A DNA stretch of 64,000 nucleotides from Margaritifera margaritifera (GCA_029931535.1 JAQPZY010001495.1:1214001-1278000); one strand, 5' to 3'. Shown: positions 1-11,280, counted from the first letter of the stretch. Translations and numbers: made by a program. Notes: a model not told the origin generated them from the letters alone.

Positions 1-217
1 CAGCTATGTCAAAGCAGGAGGATAGGAGGAGTGGTCACAGGAAAGCCCCCTGTGACACCCACACCACCCGCCTTTCTTGCACAAACTGCACGTCTATGGT
101 CTGACGAGGTTTGGAACCTCGCCGAATCCAGAAGAACCTATACGGTACATTAGGCCTCTTCTTCATCTCCGTAATTTTCGTGTCTCAGAGAGGGTTGAGT
201 AGGCGGGTGGGGAGAGA

Positions 218-512
218 GTCGCGCCTTCCCGTGAGGAAAGGCAGAACCCTCCCCGATCCCGAAAGGCAGAGAGCGAGTCACGCCCCTTCCGGAAGGGAGG
301 AGCAGCACTCTCTCCATTCCTCTAGGACAAAGCGAATCGCATCCTTCTGTGAGGGAGGGCAGCACCCTCTTTTGTCATGAATGACAGAGAGCGAGTAGCA
401 CCCACTGCGAGGGAGGAGCAGCACTCTCTACTGCCCCACCATTCAGTGTCAGCTAAAAGTGAGTCGTGCCCTCCCCCCCCCCCTGTGAAGGGAGAGCAGT
501 ACCCTTTCAGCC
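218..512 (+). repeat. Imperfect tandem repeat, about 65-70 bp unit, about 4 copies
   Basis: Four diverged copies of a unit containing GAGAGCGAGT, then a C-rich stretch, then GGGAGGAGCAGCACTCTC follow one another. The last copy contains a run of about ten C. The repeat lies upstream of the gag-like ORF of the DIRS element and probably belongs to its leader or ORF1 region. No function can be read from it. Confidence 0.6.
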
Positions 513-869
513 CCCGTGGTCCGTTGTCGGCGACAGGTTCATGCCACCCTAAAATGGCTGAGCATCGATCTAAGTCTGTCAGATCTGGGAGAGGATCTTC
601 GCACAGATCAGAGTCGCCTGACTGGTCACTGGTCACCAGGTGAGAGTCACTGGTCATATGGCTACGAGTACCAGTTATTACCAGTCATTGAGGCCCATCG
701 GTATCGGGGTAGGGTCAGGGTCATGACCCCCTCCCTCCAGACTACTGTTCAATCCTTCTTGGAATTTTGATTCGTTGTACTGACGTAGAACTAGGGAAGG
801 GGATCGGATCTGCATCCCCCTTCCCTATGATTTCTTTAAAACCTTACGGGATATGGAGCCTTCCACCGC

Positions 870-1508
870 ATGGCAGCGATTGGACAGTCCCCTGCACACA
901 ACCATGGCCTTCAAAGCCTTGGCCCCATGGCAGTGAGATCGATGCCACAGTGTAAAGAAGGAGGGAAGGATACAGACTCTCCCCCAACCGCACCAGGAGA
1001 GTTGAGAGTCGCTCTTATACTTCTGCCGTGCCTGCCACTAAGGACAGTCCCCTGGTTCCGTGTGAGGAGTCACGGGTCGAGGTCTCTCTTACTCCCAAGC
1101 TTCTCCAGCCTAAAAAACAGAGACACTGGGTCACATAGTCCTGCTTCCTGTGTTCGAGTGCAGGATGAGAATGTCCTTTCCGTCTGCGTGGATTCTCACG
1201 AGTTTGATATGGAACCGACAGAAGTGGCACCCCCTTCCTTAGGATCTCCTGAACCATCGGTTAAGGCGGCAGAGGAAGAAGAGGTCTGGTCGTTTGACAA
1301 AGCGGTTAATGAGGTTTACCATCTATTGCTCAATGATTTGTGTCACAAGCCTTCAGACTCAGAGGACACTAAGATTCTCTCCAGCTTGGAGAAACTCGAT
1401 GGATCTGCCTCTCGTCCAGATATCTTTTTGCTTCCTCACTCAGCTACGGTTAAAGAACTTTCCCAAAGGTTTTGTAAGGGCCAGGAGTTTCCTAGACAAC
1501 ATAGATGA
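870..1508 (+). pseudogene. gag-like ORF1 remnant of the DIRS element
   Basis: This open stretch of about 212 codons lies just upstream of the reverse transcriptase. Its C-terminal half is acidic and helical in character (for example the segment around EEEEVWSFDKAVNEVYHLL) and resembles the poorly conserved ORF1/gag position of DIRS elements. I recognise no zinc knuckle or other named domain. Assignment is mainly by position within the element. The true start is unclear and the frame is lost after 1508. Confidence 0.4.
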
Positions 1509-1814
1509 TGGTCCGTCCCCCTTCTACGTTGAGACCTTTGGTCTCATCTGCTAGTTATCGGGTATACACCCCTTACTGGTCCCTTAAACCTCCCACTTAA
1601 GATGCCGCAGCGACGCAAGTGGGTAAGTCCACAGACTTGGGCTCTCCTTCCAATTAAAACACTGGAGGCCTTTGAGCAAAAAGCTAGGTTACTAGTATCC
1701 ATAGCTTCGCATGCTATCTCTTTTTGGCAGCCTCCTTTAACCTGCTTATGGAGGAAGCTCTTTCGCCACTTGCTCTTCATCATTTGTTGATAGCAGTAGC
1801 AAAAACATCAAGAC

Positions 1815-3361
1815 ATGCGTTATCCTTGTCCATGGCTTTATCAGCGGAGCTTCTCCGCATTCACAGGGATGTTGCTTTGGACACAAATATTCGATGATTG
1901 GTTGATCCACAAGTGCATGCTCAAGTCCCTCAGAATTGGCCTGTCTCACGGTTGGTCTATAGTGACCAGACTGGGTTTCTTACCCATCCTAGAAAAGTCA
2001 TAGCTTTCTCCATCTCAAGATTATTTCGTCTATGTGGGGATGAATTTCCTTACCAACAGGGGATTAGTCCGTGTCCCTCGGGACAGAATAGACAAGATCA
2101 TGTCCCAGTTCGAGGCTCTTAGAGCCAAGACCATGTTGTCGGCTCGTCTTTTTCTTTTTCTGCTGGGGACCTAGAACTCCGCAGCGGACCTGGTCACCCT
2201 AGGCAGATTACACTTGCGTCCTCTCCAGTTTCTCCTTTTGGCAAACTGGAAACCGCACAGGGACCCTCTGAATGTTTGAATTTATCTAGATCAGGTCTTC
2301 CACCATCAGCTGTCTTGGTGGATCTATCGGGACCGGTTTCTTGCCGGAGTCACTATACACGCCCCCGATCCCCAATCCTATCTGTTCACAGATGCGTTAG
2401 ATTCAAGGTGGGGCACTCATCTGGAGACGGAGGGTCCGATTCTTCATGGTTCGTGGTCCCGGAAAAAATCTACCCTCCACATAAACAATTTGAAAATGAG
2501 GGCAGTGTTCTTAGCCCTTCAGGGGTACGTCAACAACATAAGGGGTCGCTGCGTGATGGTCTCCTCCGACAACACGTAGGTGATGGCTTACCTCAAAAGA
2601 CAAGGAGGTACACATGCGCCTTCTCTCTGCATAGAGGTTTGGAACCTCCTTCGTTGGGCAACCTCGGAAGGGATTACCCTTCTAGTTTGCCACATTCCTG
2701 GCAAAAAGAATATTTTGGCGGACAGTCTGTCCAGGAAGGACGGATAGTCGTCACAGAATGGTCTCTGCACCAATCCGTAGCAGATTCCCTGTTCAGACTT
2801 TGGGGGACACCCTTTGTGGACTTGTTCGCCACGAGGCTAAACAACAAGCTCCCCTTTTACGTCTACCCAGTCCCCAATCAGGAAGCCTAGGCAGTGGATG
2901 CTTTCAGCCTAATTTGGGATCGTCTGTTTGCCTACGCCTTCCCACCCATCAGGATGATTCCACAAGTACTTCACAGAGTAAGGAACCCCTCTGCTCAGCT
3001 CGTGTTGATAGCCCCTATGTGGCCCCAACGATCGTGGTTCAACGATCTTCTCGACCTGCTGGTAGACCAGCCCATGATGTTACCCCAGAGCAGGGACCTT
3101 CTGTCACAGCACAGGGGTTCTCTTCCGCAGAACAACCCACAGATTCTCCACCTTCACGTTTTTCTCATCTCAAACGATCTCTCCACCAGGAGAAGTTTTC
3201 GAGCAAGGTCGCCAAGTGCATTGTTCAATCCAAAAGGTGATCTGCGTCGAAGGTCTACGATGCCAAGTGGAGAATCTTTTGCGATTTGTGCAGTAGGAAA
3301 CGTATCAATCCTAGATGTCCCTCTTTTAGCGCAGTGGCTGATTTTCTTTCTTCCTGTTTGA
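1815..3361 (+). pseudogene. DIRS reverse transcriptase-RNase H, frameshifted
   Basis: The RT palm is visible near 1880-2110: FDDWLIH, then GFL...LEKS, then a segment FLTNRGLVRVPRDRID typical of DIRS RT. RNase H follows at about 2370-2750 with a first acidic motif LFTDALDSRWG, a conserved MRAVFLAL helix, VSSDNT, QGGTHAPSL, and HIPGKKNILADSLSRKDG. A connection segment at 2894-3361 (VLIAPMWPQRSW and a later LHLHVFLIS) is also typical of DIRS elements before the recombinase. The parts lie in different frames with several in-frame stops, including one inside the VSSDNT region, so no enzyme is made. Confidence 0.75.
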
Positions 3362-3364
3362 AGA

Positions 3365-4227
3365 GAGACAATGCTCAGTTTCTACTATCAAGGGCTATAG
3401 GGCAGCCTTTTCTAGCACTCAAAAATTTTCAAAGGGTCCGGTTATTGGTGCGGACCCTCACTTAGCAGACCTGATCAGGTATTTCGAACTGCAAAGACCA
3501 GTGTCTTGCTCTCTGATGCCCAGGTGAAATCTCTCGTGTCTTGTGGTCCCTTAATAAATCCCCCCTATAAACCTTGAAGTGAGGCTTCTTTCGAGAACCT
3601 TACCGTCAAGACTGTTTTCTTGCTCTCCTTAGCGTCCGCGAGACGAAGGAGCAAGCTTCATGCTGTATCCATAGAGCAAGGTTGTTTGAGATTCAATGGG
3701 AATTATGAGTCGGTTTCTCTCCTTTGCCAACCAGTTGTTTTTTTTAATGCAAAAAACTAGCTTCCGTCGGTCGCTCCACTTCCGATTGAGATCCCTAGTC
3801 CCAGTCTTGTCTGTGCTGGGGATGATCAGGATAGACTCTTATGTCCAGTTAGAGCTTTACGTTTTTATTTAGCAGCTTCTAAAGGGAGAAGGAAGGGTAG
3901 AAAGCGTCTTTTCTTCCCCTTCAAGGGTTCAGCTGATATTTCAGCTTCCACTGTTTCGAGGTGGATTACCAAAACTACCAAGAGAGCTTACCAGTCCCTT
4001 ATCGAGAGGGATCTTTTTTCATGAAAATTAAAGCTCCTGAGGTTCGAGCCATTGCTCTCTCATGGGCCTATTTAACTCATTCTTCTCTGGAGGACGTGAT
4101 GAAAGCCGTGTTATGGCGATCTCACACGACCTTCTCCTCCGTTTACCTTCGCTCGTTGGCTCACCAAAGTGAAGGCATATTTTCTTTGGGTCCACTAGTC
4201 ATAACTCAAAAAGTGGTCCATGCGGAT
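3365..4227 (+). pseudogene. DIRS tyrosine recombinase, frameshifted
   Basis: A segment RALRFYLAASKGRRKGRKRLFF begins near 3852, followed after a frame change near 4015 by APEVRAIALSWAYL and TTFSSVYLRSL. This matches the C-terminal box of DIRS tyrosine recombinases: the arginine box and the VYL tyrosine that attacks DNA. The histidine expected two residues before the conserved VR is replaced by proline, which together with the frameshift argues for inactivity. The N-terminal part (3365-3850) is only faintly readable. Confidence 0.65.
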
Positions 4228-4405
4228 ACCAGCAGTAGTCAACGCCTGTACAGTGGGGGTGAGTATTCCTTGTTATTTTCCTTAACCAGTTGTGAAATCG
4301 TCAGCCTCCCACCAAACTGTCAAATTCAGCTAAGCAATAGCAATAGAGTAAGCTATTACTGATATTATAATGTATTTTTTTTTTTTTTTTTGGGGGGGGG
4401 GGGTA

Positions 4406-4694
4406 AAACTAATTTTCATTATGTAATACTTACCTGTTGCTATTGCCATATTACCTCCTCCCTCCCCGCACTGATGTCCCACTTAAAAGGCTACGTCCTG
4501 AAAAGAATGATGAATTGTGGGAAACACGTGCAAAAGACTGTGGGGTTTACACAGAGAGTCCTATTCACTAGAACTTTCTAGTCAACCCAATGGGAGGGAG
4601 AATCCTCATCATACGGTCGGGTATTTCCTGTCACGGAAATAGATTAGCTAAGCAATAGCAGCAGGTAGGTATTACATAATTAAAATTACTTTTA
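4406..4694. repeat. Inverted terminal repeats of the DIRS element
   Basis: The left arm at 4406-4449 (TAAAACTAATTTTCATTATG and onward) is the reverse complement, with few differences, of 4652-4694. Both contain the motif CAATAGCARCAGGTARGTATTACATAAT in the outward orientation. A related copy AGCAATAGCAATAGAGTAAG lies just before, at 4333-4352. Inverted terminal repeats plus an internal complementary region are the known end structure of DIRS elements. A T-run followed by a G-run (4376-4403) interrupts the left side. Confidence 0.6.
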
Positions 4695-4768
4695 CCCCTC
4701 AAAAAACTACATGTAAATGCTTTAACACCAAACTGGTCTCCAGTTGGTATTGGTACATCAGGGTGGTC

Positions 4769-4963
4769 CTAACTATTGATTTCTATTTGGCTTTTAACAA
4801 GATTATATTTCAGTGTATATGTGAGTTTGTTAACACCACTCTGACGCAGATATTCGTTGACAAGTGGAACAAAATCACCATCAATCTTAGCGTCCACTTT
4901 CAACCGGTCTAACACCGCGTCAGTAAATTCCAAAACCTCATCACCGTGGTCAGAATCCATCAC
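4769..4963 (-). CDS. Short unassigned ORF at the end of element D
   Basis: A 64-codon acidic ORF follows the fibre-like remnant in the same orientation. It contains the segment DGDFVPLVNEYLRQSGV. I recognise no family. It could be a small gene of element D or a fragment of a longer one. It is listed because it lies in line with the other element D frames and is not a shadow of another gene. Confidence 0.25.
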   Translation of the reverse strand: MMDSDHGDEVLEFTDAVLDRLKVDAKIDGDFVPLVNEYLRQSGVNKLTYTLKYNLVKSQIEINS

Positions 4964-4987
4964 TTATGTGTAATGATAAATAAAATC

Positions 4988-5540
4988 TTAAACACAAACG
5001 CCAAAGACGGTTAAGTACCAGTATGGATAGATGTGGAATGCTTCAGACTGACTTACATCTCTGATGACTAATGATACTGATATGGTATATGTGAAAGATT
5101 CTGCAATTTCGTCAGGATTGTTACGTAATATTATTCGTGGACCAGGCTGATTGTTTATCAAAAATGGTAATTGGCCCCACCCATTATACTAACCTGATAT
5201 GATAAATAAATATGATCCAGACTCGTGTACTGTGAAGATGTGAGATTTAGGTTTATCAAAACCATTCACATTAGCAAAAACAATGTAACCATTTATTATA
5301 TTATCAGTTTTTTCCTCTCCTTTGTTGGTCAGCAGTGTTTGGTATGGTTTAAATGAAGTTGCTATGCGTGGTGACGAAGGTACCTCTGCGATCTGTTCAT
5401 CCACGTATTGTTTTCTTGTAGCATCAACATAGTCTTTGATAAACGCAACTGACATACCAGAGTCTCTGATTCCCCTGATTTCATTGATCAGACCCACATC
5501 AGGGCTCGTCGTTGGGCGGCTGAGTGTCCGTAAATATCAA
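4988..5540 (-). pseudogene. Fibre-like protein fragment of element D
   Basis: The minus-strand frame from about 5537 to 4988 has one in-frame TAG (5189-5191) but otherwise stays open. It begins with a helical segment ending in KDYVDATRKQYVDEQ, the style of linker seen between repeats of phage-like tail fibres and also present in the fibre of element C. A beta-rich tail of about 150 residues follows, with HIFTVHESGSYLFII and, after the stop, FTYTISVSLVI. This fits a receptor-binding fibre with a C-terminal knob, by analogy only. The position after the protease suits a late virion gene. Confidence 0.35.
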
Positions 5541-5558
5541 TAAGTATTTTGCATACTA

Positions 5559-5930
5559 TTAAGCGTACATGTTAAGTGGCAAGGTAAAATCAATAACTTT
5601 TTGCGGGGTTGGTGAACGCTCAAGTGCACGCAATGCTTTCACAACAAGATATCTGCATATTGGGCCGTCCATCCGAGTTTGCAATGGCAGCGTTGAATAA
5701 AACGCTCGTCCAGCGCCAGCTCCCCGGGTTAAATAATCAACTACTTAAAGTGTTGGTGCAAGCCCGAACGAGTCAAAATACAATAGATGTTTGGATGTCA
5801 ACACGTATGCGACCCAGTGAGTCCCAGGTTCTATTGATGAATCCTGGTTGATGATGCCAATTTCCCGCGTGCGTGGGATCATCGATGCAAGTTTATCCCG
5901 CACCTCGAAAATGTTTGATTGACTTTACCA
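5559..5930 (-). pseudogene. Adenovirus-type cysteine protease, broken (element D)
   Basis: The minus strand reads GTHWVAYVL then LLYFDSFGLAP, the catalytic His and acidic motifs of adenain-like maturation proteases found in Polintons, followed by an in-frame TAA. The frame then continues to RMDGPICRYLVVKALR, which holds the catalytic Cys position, and ends at 5559-5561. The glycine that normally follows the cysteine is arginine here. A second break near 5915 separates the N-terminus. The gene is therefore inactive, but its identity is clear from the order and spacing of motifs. Confidence 0.7.
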
Positions 5931-6034
5931 TCGTAAGTAAATCAAAATTAGTCAATGGACAAGGCGAGGCCACAACCAAAGACCTTGGCCCTAAGTCTGC
6001 TTTTGAGGCTAAGGGGATAATTAAAGACATTTTT

Positions 6035-6345
6035 TTAAGACGCTATGCGTCCACGAGAGGCTCTGCCTCCCACCGCCTTTTTCAGAGGCATCCTGGATGC
6101 TTTTCCGACAGCCCCAATGCAGCTGCTTTTGCAACCCAAGGAGCCACAGCCGCTAACAGCACTGGAATGGCTGCGAGGAATGGAAATATTCCACCGGTTT
6201 TGTGTAGTTGTGCCACCTATGACTTGAATAATTTTAATATCACTGGGGTGTTTTTTCGTTTGGCCGCATTAAGCTGATTAAGTTGCATTGGAGTTAACCA
6301 CACCTGTATAATTCCAGTTAACTTTTTAGGAGAAGGTTTCAGTGT
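6035..6345 (-). pseudogene. Hydrophobic pX-like virion protein, broken (element D)
   Basis: Upstream of the protease, the minus strand encodes RVTLKP...LTPMQLNQLNAAKR, then in a neighbouring frame GGIFPFLAAIPVLLAAVAPW and AVGGRASRGRIAS before a stop at 6035-6037. A short basic N-terminal half followed by a Gly-Gly hydrophobic stretch is the layout of the small pX-like, possibly membrane-active, proteins of Polintons. The parts lie in different frames, so at least one frameshift is present. The assignment is by composition and gene order. Confidence 0.5.
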
Positions 6346-7399
6346 GACCCTGCAATCGTTTCATATTGTGCTTTTTATTTTCGTAAGCTGTTTTGGACTA
6401 AGGCCAACCTTAACTTCATGATAGGACATTATTTTTTGAAAACATAACAAGTTTAGTTACCGGTACTACGTTACGATTCTATAAATTTTCCACAGGTGCG
6501 TTAAGGGCCCTCATTCTGCCACCTGTGCCCTCCAACAACAGAAACTTATTGAAGAGGATCACGGGAATGTATCTGTAATTGGGAATATTGGTCGAACCAG
6601 CCAGATCAGTAACATGTGCATGAAAGTACATTGACTGTCAAAACGGGTCCCGGCGTTCCAGTGAAAGGTGATAAATCGGGTACAACGTACAAAAGTCGTG
6701 CTGGGAAATCTACATATAAAAATAAAGATACAAAAATTAGAAATCTTTGCTTTGTCTATGTGCTCATCGTTCTTATTTAATTATCTATTTGCACTCAACT
6801 TTGTAATGAATTGTTAAATATTCAATAATGCATTTTGTGCACAACAAAGGAATGTTATATTGCATAGTACCATTCATTTATTGACATTAATGAATATATC
6901 CATTAGTGTTTATAAATTTTAATTTGTGATAATTAGATATTGCTAATATTGATCATTCAGAGCATAATTGTCCATATCAAAATATATATATTTTTTTATG
7001 AATATCCAAGCTTAGAAAAAATTTATATTTAGAAATGACTTCTTATAATTAAAGACATTCACACGTATACATGTATATTTTGACAAATATATATATACTA
7101 AAACTTCTGACAACTTCAAATTGATGGAGTTGATTACGTTTTCGTTATATGTTGGAAAATAATAACATTCATGCGGCAAAACAAAGTCATAAGTGTAGAA
7201 AAATTAAATTCTACGAGTTGGGTAATTTTTCTACAAGTAGGAGATCATTATTATCCGTAGAAAAGCGACCCTCGTGTAGGTATTCTATGAGGGTAATAAT
7301 AATATTCCACAGGCATATCACAAAGAACAGGAATAGTAAAAATTACACTGTATTAGAGCAGAACGTAGTGGGGTTCTTTTGTTTGTTTCTTTGCTTTTT

Positions 7400-7402
<3 letters not shown>

Positions 7403-7481
<79 letters not shown>
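7403..7481. repeat. (TA)n microsatellite
   Basis: About 39 uninterrupted TA dinucleotides. It makes open frames of alternating Ile-Tyr on the plus strand that are not genes. Confidence 0.98.
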
Positions 7482-7486
<5 letters not shown>

Positions 7487-7829
7487 GTAGTAATACATGG
7501 TTCTGTTCTTTATTTTAATTTAACTTCTTCAATTGGAGCAATCTCATCGAAAACTGTTGTAAACACACCTCTGAATTTGATCCATGAAGCCTTAACACCC
7601 TCAAAGCTAAATAGATCTTGCCACTTAATCTATATTAATTTTGTAATAAATCCTTCTTTACTGTACTTCTTCATAGTTCTGAAGAAAATTATAACTAATG
7701 CCTATATGGTTTGTTCCACATAGATTATATACATATATCTTGTATTTATTTCGATAAAACAGGTATCAATAACAGGAAATTTCCACTTAAGTAAAGTTTT
7801 CTCCTTTCTCAATACTTACCATATCAGGG

Positions 7830-8790
7830 CTCAAGAATACCACTCGCCCTCTCTTCCTGACCGGGTGAAAATTGGCTGAGTCGAGTAAAAGTTAATAGTT
7901 ACTCGTCCTTGGGCAGAGTAGATGCAGATTCGCACCTTTAGAATAAATGTGAGTATTTTCTAACCTTAACAAGTGCCGAAGTTCAACATTACTTGACATC
8001 TAGTGTGCATTAATGATAAATTAGTTTTGCCTATTTGTGTCTTCCTTGTTGTCAGTCTAGAGCATGTTGCAATGGAAGCCAATTGCGGGTTTTAGACATG
8101 TACCCGATGCAAGCTTGATACTAAAATGGGTAAAAATCATGAAAATATTATGATGCAGTTTCACACCTAGGCATTAGTTTATTAATAACATTCGCATTTC
8201 CAGAGACACTTTTAAGTACCCCGAGCATTATTTTGATGTGGAGAAATCTCTTCTTTCAACAGGCTATCATGAAAATGCATTAATAAAACTGCACGGTCTT
8301 GAAAACACCGGTGATCTGGGGTGAGCGTAATGTTGTCTGACCAGACGAAAATAACAAAATTGACATTCTGTCTTGTAACTTCTCCCATGTATAACTCAGT
8401 ATGATCTTTGATAGCTCATTGAAAATAAAAATTTCTCCACGTTAAAGTGACACCTAGATTACTAAGATGTGTCTCTCTAAATGTGAATACCATTAAGATC
8501 TAGAAGACTGTGTGCAACTGCAATTTCTCGAGTTACAAACCTTGTCTCTTATATTTATTTTTCTAAGGAGCCATGTATTAGAACATACTATTTTCATGAT
8601 TTTCACTTATTTTTATATCAAACTTGCATCAGGTACCTGTGGTCTTTAATAAGAGTGTAAGCAGTGAAATGGAGAAGTGTACTATATTGATGATTATAAC
8701 AAGGACTGGGACGAGTAACTGGCAACTCACTCGTGTCAGGGACGTGTGCCTGGAATAATTTTTCCTGAGCCGTGCACATGTACGTAAAAA
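7830..8790. repeat. Large imperfect inverted repeat (fold-back)
   Basis: Several blocks on the left recur in reverse complement on the right around a centre near 8340. For example, CCGATGCAAGCTTGATA and AATCATGAAAATATTATG at about 8106-8155 match, inverted, 8587-8640. The block around ATTCGCATTTCCAGAGACAC near 8188-8207 pairs with GTGTCTCTCTAAATGTGAAT near 8470-8489. GTTACTCGTCC at 7898-7908 pairs with GGACGAGTAAC near 8710. Identity is imperfect, indicating an old element or duplication. Confidence 0.55.
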
Positions 8791-9147
8791 AATATATACC
8801 CCTAATGAAATTTCTGCACCATTATTAAATAACATAAAATATGTTTAAAATTAATGATAAGATTCCATTTTTGTTGAAAAAATACGTTTTTTAGTCATTA
8901 CCATTATTCATTACAAGGTTGAGTGCAAATAGACATTCAGAAAACAAGCAAAACCACCCGAACATCATATAGACAATATAAACATTTCTAATTCTTATAT
9001 ATTTGTTTTATAAGACTGGAATAAACATTCAGTATTTTCCAGTATTGTTAGTTAAAAACATTTCTGTACCATCTTTGCCCTGCCTTTGCACATTTTCAAC
9101 GATATCTGATAAACTTAATTAAATAACTCGGTAATATACTAGCCTAT

Positions 9148-9243
9148 AACGTCTTTGCACTTTCTTTGCATGTCTTTGGCCGTCTTTGCATGTCTTTGAC
9201 CGTCTTTGCCCTGTTTTTGCGTGTCTTTGCTCGTCTTTGCGGT
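9148..9243. repeat. Minisatellite, about 11-bp unit CGTCTTTGCNN
   Basis: Eight or more copies of a unit based on GTCTTTGC occur with variable two- or three-base spacers. A few stray copies precede it from 9070. No coding sense is apparent. Confidence 0.75.
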
Positions 9244-10294
9244 GTTAAGTAGGATCCACAAGAAGAGGGTAAGTTGGTTTTCATGTGAGACCAATCATGA
9301 ACTACAGAAAGCAGCAGTCAATGAGTACATATGTCAGTTCCAAACCATCAAATAAGAACAGTACGTTGGCATAGAGAGACAAAGAAAGTATCGCCAAGAA
9401 AGAAAGGAAAAAATCCAAAAATTTGACCTAACAATGTCCCCGATGAAATTCTAAAAGTCATATATATGCTATCTGACCATCCTTTCGTTCAAGAAATTGT
9501 GCATTGCAAGGAACATGTATCATCCATCATTTCTTGTACCAAGGAGCAAATTGATATACATGCAACATTTTGTAACATTAAAATCTGGAAAGTTAGGAAT
9601 CGACAGGACATTTAACTTTGGACACTATTATGTCATATTTTATATATTAAAAAATCTAAGACTAAGCAGACAGGAAACTAATGATAACCCCCTGTTTTAA
9701 GGTCCATTGTTTTTGCATCGTGATGTATCATACCAGAGTTACAGAACTTTCTTTTCCTCATACTTCCAGCAGACCGAGGCAGAAAAACGTAATATAAAGT
9801 TTTGGACAAAAAATAACGCTGAATCAATATATAATGTCATGAAACTAGCATTGGGTTGGAAACTATAAAACACCCCAGAGCTGATAGGAAAATAGTATGA
9901 TGTTGGTAACCTGCAGTTTATAAATGCAAGAAGGGCGCTATACGGCTCTGGAAACTTTAGACTTTCAGCAAACTTTAACAACTATTTTGTGCCAATGCAA
10001 TCATGGAGATCATAAGCTCCAGAATAAATAGAGACTTTTTTAGGAATTTCCTAAAAGACAATAAACGCAAAAGACAACAAGAGAAAATATTTTCGGCAGA
10101 AATTTTCGCTGCCAAATAAAGCAAAGAGAATCACAAAGAAGCATGGGCAGCGAAAATTAGGCCTAAATGAAAGAGCAAGAACAAAAAGCTAAATTGACTT
10201 TTAAATATTTTATAACATATGTACAGTTAGGAGATTCTAAATGAAATTTGCTTTATGTACAGAATTTTGACTTGTTGTTCAAAAGTGACATTTA

Positions 10295-10298
<4 letters not shown>

Positions 10299-10357
<59 letters not shown>
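10299..10357. repeat. (TA)n microsatellite
   Basis: About 29 uninterrupted AT dinucleotides in AT-rich spacer. Confidence 0.97.
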
Positions 10358-10359
<2 letters not shown>

Positions 10360-10721
10360 CATCAACATTGAATTCTGTTTTGTTTTTTAGAAAGAATAAT
10401 TACAATTACATGAGAATATATCAACTACACATACTCTTGTGCTATCATAACTCTCAACCGTAATTATAATTCCAGATATACTTCATACGCTTTAAAAGCC
10501 GTGATTAAAAAGGTAGTTGATGAACATACATACACAGACATGACAATAAAACTCAGATGCCAAAGTATAATGAAATCGATGTTGATAAACATAGAGAATA
10601 TATTAATTATTAACATGCAGAAAAATGCAAACAAATACTAAATAGCGAAAATATATATTAATAATATTTCACAAAATAAAATTTATTTTTGTTTAAATAT
10701 ACCAATAGCACAATATAAATA

Positions 10722-10928
10722 TACCGTTTGTACTCGCGTATATTCAAATGCAAACAACATAGACCCTGATCTGCCGTCGCATAATGCGCTAGCAGATCAT
10801 GGTCTATGTTGTTTGCTCTACTGATTAATCCTTACAAACTGCATAGACCCAGATCTGCCGGCACATTATGCGACGGCAGATCTGGGTCTATGCAGTTGCT
10901 ATCGAATTATACGCGAGTATATACGGTA
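10722..10928. mobile_element. Palindromic MITE with TA flanks
   Basis: The 207-bp segment opens with TACCGT...ACTCGCGTATA and closes with its inverse TATACGCGAGTATATACGGTA. Inside are two nested hairpins: one around 10750-10817 with arms CAAACAACATAGACC, and one around 10837-10899 with arms AACTGCATAGACCCAGATCTGC. A TA at each end would fit a Tc1/mariner-type target duplication. There is no ORF, so it would depend on a transposase elsewhere. Confidence 0.7.
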
Positions 10929-11040
10929 CTTTTAAGATTCTAAATGGTATATTTTAGTAAAATGACGCACCCTCCATGTTGCTTCTATAACATGGTTTGG
11001 TAATATCTCACCAACCCTAAATATAAACCGACTTTCACAA

Positions 11041-11280
11041 ATGGGGCCCCTGTGGCCGAGTGGTCTAAGGCGCTCGCCTTTACCGATCACTGCCATCTCA
11101 CCTCTGTCTGCGTGGGTTCGAGTCTCGGGCTCGGCCAGATGGATATGTGAGAAAGCTTGCCAGTAGCTTCCCGTGGGCCGGTGGTTCTTCCCGGGTTCTT
11201 CCTCCACCAGATAAAACTGGCCGCCATGTATAGCCTATCATGTGCTGAAAAATGGCGTTAAACCCACTACAACAACAACA
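11041..11280 (+). mobile_element. tRNA-derived SINE with 10-bp target-site duplication
   Basis: The head TGGCCGAGTGGTCTAAGGCG is a pol III A box and GGGTTCGAGTC is a B box, as in a Leu/Ser-type tRNA, but the tRNA acceptor fold is not closed. A non-tRNA body follows and ends in GGCGTTAAACCC and a CAACAACAACAA tail. The sequence ACTTTCACAA occurs directly before (11031-11040) and directly after (11281-11290), a perfect target duplication. The body and tail resemble SINEs of molluscs, which is the main hint at the host. Confidence 0.85.

Larger units (their letters stand above)
1..4700 (+). mobile_element. DIRS-like tyrosine-recombinase retrotransposon, degenerate, 3' part
   Basis: Reading the plus strand in three frames gives, in order, a gag-like ORF, a reverse transcriptase with FDDWLI in place of the usual Y-x-DD signature, an RNase H with LFTDALDSRWG and HIPGKKNILADSLSR, a DIRS-type connection segment, and a tyrosine recombinase-like C-terminus. 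This order is known for DIRS/Ngaro-type retrotransposons, which integrate by a recombinase and end in inverted rather than direct long repeats. Matching inverted repeats close the region near 4406-4694. Frames switch every few hundred bases and many stops are present, so it is dead. The left end lies before the window. The right boundary is placed at the end of the inverted repeat and is approximate. Confidence 0.75.
4700..6720 (-). mobile_element. Element D: decayed Polinton/adintovirus-like fragment
   Basis: On the minus strand, from right to left, the region holds an unassigned remnant around 6440-6650, a hydrophobic pX-like protein, an adenovirus-type cysteine protease and a fibre-like protein. 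All carry stops or frameshifts. No terminal inverted repeats are seen, and the left side abuts the DIRS inverted repeat, suggesting that the DIRS insertion or a deletion truncated it. It differs in sequence from elements A, B and C, so it is probably a separate insertion. The outer limits are approximate. Confidence 0.6.
6721..10721. other. Host spacer without recognisable genes
   Basis: AT-rich DNA with no ORF that looks coding. It contains two (TA)n microsatellites, a roughly 1-kb imperfect fold-back and an 11-bp minisatellite, listed separately. Longer open frames here are either (TA)n translations or short chance frames without motifs. Confidence 0.6.

Noticed and set aside
5609..6277. 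Plus-strand ORFs over element D
   Set aside because: The minus strand carries recognisable protease and pX motifs, so the plus-strand frames are shadows.
7149..7723. Two plus-strand ORFs of 112-114 codons through the (TA)n run
   Set aside because: They are mostly Ile-Tyr translation of the microsatellite with no other motif.
11043..11115. A genuine tRNA gene
   Set aside because: A and B boxes are present, but the spacing between them and the unpaired acceptor fit a SINE head; target duplications confirm a retroposed SINE.
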